A stretch of DNA of 64,000 bases from Saccharopolyspora thermophila (lineage in GTDB: Bacteria; Actinomycetota; Actinomycetes; Mycobacteriales; Pseudonocardiaceae). The position numbers and the translations under genes were made by a program. Location of the stretch: the NCBI RefSeq assembly GCF_014646075.1, contig NZ_BMMT01000015.1, positions 1 through 64,000 on the forward strand, in the 5' to 3' direction. Every line of letters begins with the position of its first letter. The first letter of the stretch is position 1. The notes beneath the pieces were generated by a model. That model saw only the letters and a program-made list of their open reading frames with translations, was not told the origin of the DNA and did no database searches. Of the stretch, positions 61,784 to 64,000 are shown piece after piece.

Positions 61784-64000
61784 CGGGCCTCCTCGCCGAC
61801 CAACTGCAGGAACGCGTCCTCCAACCGGCGCCGCGGTCCCACCTGGTGCACCGAGATCCCGGAGGCGACCAGCACGTTGACCGCCACCGCGGCCGAGTGT
61901 CCGGCCAGGTCGGCGTGCACCAGGTCGCCGTCGGTCTCCACCACGCCCAGGCCCTCGATGGTGCGCAGCGCCTCCGCGGCCTTCTCCGGTTCGTCGACCC
62001 GGAAGGTCGCCTCGCCGTCCACCGAGACGATGTCCGCGACGCTGCCCGCGGCCACCAGTCGGCCCTCGTGCATCACCACCACGTGCGTGCAGGTCTGCTC
62101 GACCTCGGCCAGCAGATGGCTGGAGATCAGCACCGACCGCCCGGTGGCGGCGTAGCGGCGCAGGATCTCGCGCATCTGGTGGATCTGCGGCGGACCCAGG
62201 CCGTTGGTCGGTTCGTCGAGCACCAGCAGCTCCGGCAGGCCGAGCATCGCCTGCGCGATCGCCAGCCGCTGCTTCATGCCCTGGCTGTAGGTGCGTACCC
62301 GGCGTTGGGCGGCCGTGCCCAGCCCGGCGATCTGCAGCACCTCGTCGAAGCGGGCCTGCAGCATCGGCCGCCCGGTCGCGGCCCAGTAGTAGCGCAGGTT
62401 GTCCAGGCCGGACAGATGCGGCAGGAATCCGGGCGACTCCACCAGCGAGCCGACGCGGGACAGCACCGGCGCCCCGGGCAGCAGGCGGTGCCCGAACACC
62501 CGGATCTGCCCGGCCGTCGGATGCAGCAGCCCCATCAGCATGCGCAGCGTCGTCGTCTTGCCCGCGCCGTTGGGCCCGAGCAGGCCGACGATCTGGCCGC
62601 GCTCCACGCGGATCGACAGGTCCTGCACCGCGGTGCCCCTGTCCGGGTACGACTTGCCCAGCCCGGCGATCACCAGCGGCGTCTCGGCCAGCAGCGGGTC
62701 GACGTCGTCGGTGTGCTTGCGGAGGATCAGCGAGAGCAGCCAGGCCAGCAGCGCGAACGCGGCGATCACCCCGATCCCGACCAGCGGCGCCACCGGCACC
62801 GTGGCGGCGCCGCCCGTGGTGCCGCGCACCGAGGGGACCGAGATCGCGCCGCCCCCGGCGAGCCCGACCAGGTGCACCGCGGGTTCCTTCGGCACCGCGT
62901 ACGCCTGGTCGGTGGTGGTCACCGCCAGCTCCAGCCGGTGGCCGGTCTCCAGCGGGTGTACAACCCCGGGCAGGGCCACCTCCACCTCGACCGGGGTGCC
63001 GTCCGGTGGCAGGTTCACCACGTGAATCGGCGACACCGCGTTGCCGAGCAGCCTGCGCTGCCCGTCGGGGCCCAGGTCATAAAGCTTGGCGAACAGCACC
63101 GCGTCCCCGGTGGTGGGCTGGCCGGGCACCGACGCCACCGACAGCCGGACCTGCGGTGAACCGGACACCAGCAGCTGGCTGTCCAGCGGATCGGTGCGGA
63201 ACACCGCCACCTGGCCCGGCAGGTCGCGGGCCAGGGACTGCCCGAACCTGCCCGCGGCGTCGAGCACCGCACCCGCGCCGGGCAGCGAACTGGTGCTGGC
63301 CGGGCTGCCGCCCGGCGGGTTGACCACCTGGGTGGCGGCGCCGTGCAGCGGGAGCGCGAAGCGCGGAGCGCGTTCCGCACCCACCCCCGGATAGGCGGGC
63401 GCGGCCACGGTCCGCACCGGGGTCCTGCCGTTGCGCTGCTGCTGGCCGGCGACGTCGTACTCGAAACCGGTGCCCGGATCCGGCACCGGTGGCACGCCGC
63501 CGAGATGGAAGGCGAACCAGTCGGCGATGCGCTCCCGCAACGCCGGGCCCGGCGGCTCGCCGTCGTGCCCGCCGGCGAACCAGATCACCTTGACCTTGCC
63601 GCCGGCCGCGGCGATCTGCCGGGCGTTCGCGTCGGCCTGCTCCAGGCCGAACAGCGTGTCCCGCTCGCCCTGCACCAGCAGTGTCGGAACGCGGATGTTG
63701 CCGGTGACGCGCTTCGGCGACACGGCCTCCAGCAGGTCCAGGGTGGCCTGCCCGGCGCGGCCGGTCTGCGCCACCTCGGTGTAGGCCGCGCACACCTGCG
63801 GGGTGAAGTTACCGCAGGTCAGCGGCTGCTCACCGGGGCGCGTGCCGGACGGGCCGTCGACTCCCACCGCGGTTCGGCCGTGCTCGCGCGGGGCGGTGCC
63901 GGCGGAGAACAGCAGCCCCGCCCACGCCTGTTTGAACACGCCCTGGTCGGCGGGGGCCCCGGCGGCCGGGGTGTCGGCGGGCAACTCGTCGCGCGTGGCG
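61780..64000 (-). CDS. Alpha/beta hydrolase fused to an ABC transporter ATPase (5' partial)
   Basis: At least 739 residues; the frame is still open at the window edge, so the N-terminus is missing. Residues 1-400 resemble the C-terminal part of a CocE/X-Pro-dipeptidyl-peptidase-type hydrolase: VPTLLVQGERDTLFGLEQA with the catalytic Asp, FAGGHDGEPPGP with the His, then a jelly-roll domain. One TM helix (LVGIGVIAAFALLAWLLSLI) follows, then a complete ABC ATPase: Walker A GPNGAGKTT, signature YSQGMKQRLAIAQA, Walker B LLVLDEPTNGLGP. The hydrolase is placed on the outer side of the membrane and the ATPase inside. It pairs with the downstream permease. Confidence 0.85.
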   Translation of the reverse strand, partial: ATRDELPADTPAAGAPADQGVFKQAWAGLLFSAGTAPREHGRTAVGVDGPSGTRPGEQPLTCGNFTPQVCAAYTEVAQTGRAGQATLDLLEAVSPKRVTGNIRVPTLLVQGERDTLFGLEQADANARQIAAAGGKVKVIWFAGGHDGEPPGPALRERIADWFAFHLGGVPPVPDPGTGFEYDVAGQQQRNGRTPVRTVAAPAYPGVGAERAPRFALPLHGAATQVVNPPGGSPASTSSLPGAGAVLDAAGRFGQSLARDLPGQVAVFRTDPLDSQLLVSGSPQVRLSVASVPGQPTTGDAVLFAKLYDLGPDGQRRLLGNAVSPIHVVNLPPDGTPVEVEVALPGVVHPLETGHRLELAVTTTDQAYAVPKEPAVHLVGLAGGGAISVPSVRGTTGGAATVPVAPLVGIGVIAAFALLAWLLSLILRKHTDDVDPLLAETPLVIAGLGKSYPDRGTAVQDLSIRVERGQIVGLLGPNGAGKTTTLRMLMGLLHPTAGQIRVFGHRLLPGAPVLSRVGSLVESPGFLPHLSGLDNLRYYWAATGRPMLQARFDEVLQIAGLGTAAQRRVRTYSQGMKQRLAIAQAMLGLPELLVLDEPTNGLGPPQIHQMREILRRYAATGRSVLISSHLLAEVEQTCTHVVVMHEGRLVAAGSVADIVSVDGEATFRVDEPEKAAEALRTIEGLGVVETDGDLVHADLAGHSAAVAVNVLVASGISVHQVGPRRRLEDAFLQLVGEEAR

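Overview
The window is GC-rich DNA from an actinomycete, most likely of the Pseudonocardiaceae type. That placement is an inference from codon use, the many GTG/TTG starts and GTGA/ATGA overlaps, a type VII secretion (T7SS) gene, and the core order pdtaR - thioesterase - polA - rpsA - coaE - uvrB, which is common in actinobacteria.

Regions. (1) 1-7.6 kb, minus strand: a sensor kinase/response regulator pair and an FN3 protein - MoxR ATPase - DUF58 - TgpA-like transglutaminase operon. The last gene breaks off inside its catalytic core near the window edge. (2) 7.6-13 kb, plus strand: SARP-type regulator, EccE, LuxR-type protein, and an unusual fusion of a right-handed beta-helix to a CbxX/EccA-type AAA ATPase; then an orphan response regulator and small membrane proteins. 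(3) 15.4-22.6 kb: a catabolic island around an IclR regulator. A split transketolase lies on the minus strand, and a zinc dehydrogenase, an MHS-type transporter and two short-chain dehydrogenases lie on the plus strand, with palindromic operators between. (4) 22.7-27.6 kb: aldo/keto reductase, a 32-codon MFS stump, and small envelope proteins.

(5) 27.7-41.2 kb is the accessory core. It holds a type I-E CRISPR-Cas effector operon (cas3, cse1, cse2, cas7e, cas5e, cas6e) with three arrays (6, 9 and 10 repeats). Cas1 is absent, the only cas2-like reading frame is frameshifted, and array 1 has almost no room for a leader. Cas3 appears split: its C-terminal domain is a separate, translationally coupled gene. 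Two fragments of a different cas3 flank array 2. Arrays 2 and 3 share a duplicated leader of about 157 bp. Array 3 lies between an intact tRNA-Leu and a 28-bp copy of that tRNA's 3' end, which looks like a site-specific integration footprint. Between arrays 2 and 3 sit a sulfite-oxidase fragment and a WXG100 / colicin-D-type toxin / immunity module whose toxin gene has a frameshift. A different tRNA 3'-half lies just outside array 1.

(6) 41.5-64 kb is mostly core chromosome: pdtaR, polA, rpsA, coaE, uvrB. It is interrupted by a frameshifted MerR gene, the N-terminal half of a Tn3-family transposase, a YhgE/Pip export protein with a degenerate ATPase partner, and an ABC system in which an alpha/beta hydrolase is fused to the ATPase. 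That fusion is linked to its permease by a 25-codon ORF overlapping both neighbours.

Family assignments rest on motifs and conserved residues recognised by eye; no database search was possible. Several frameshifts (MerR, toxin, cas2e) could be sequencing errors and are flagged as such.
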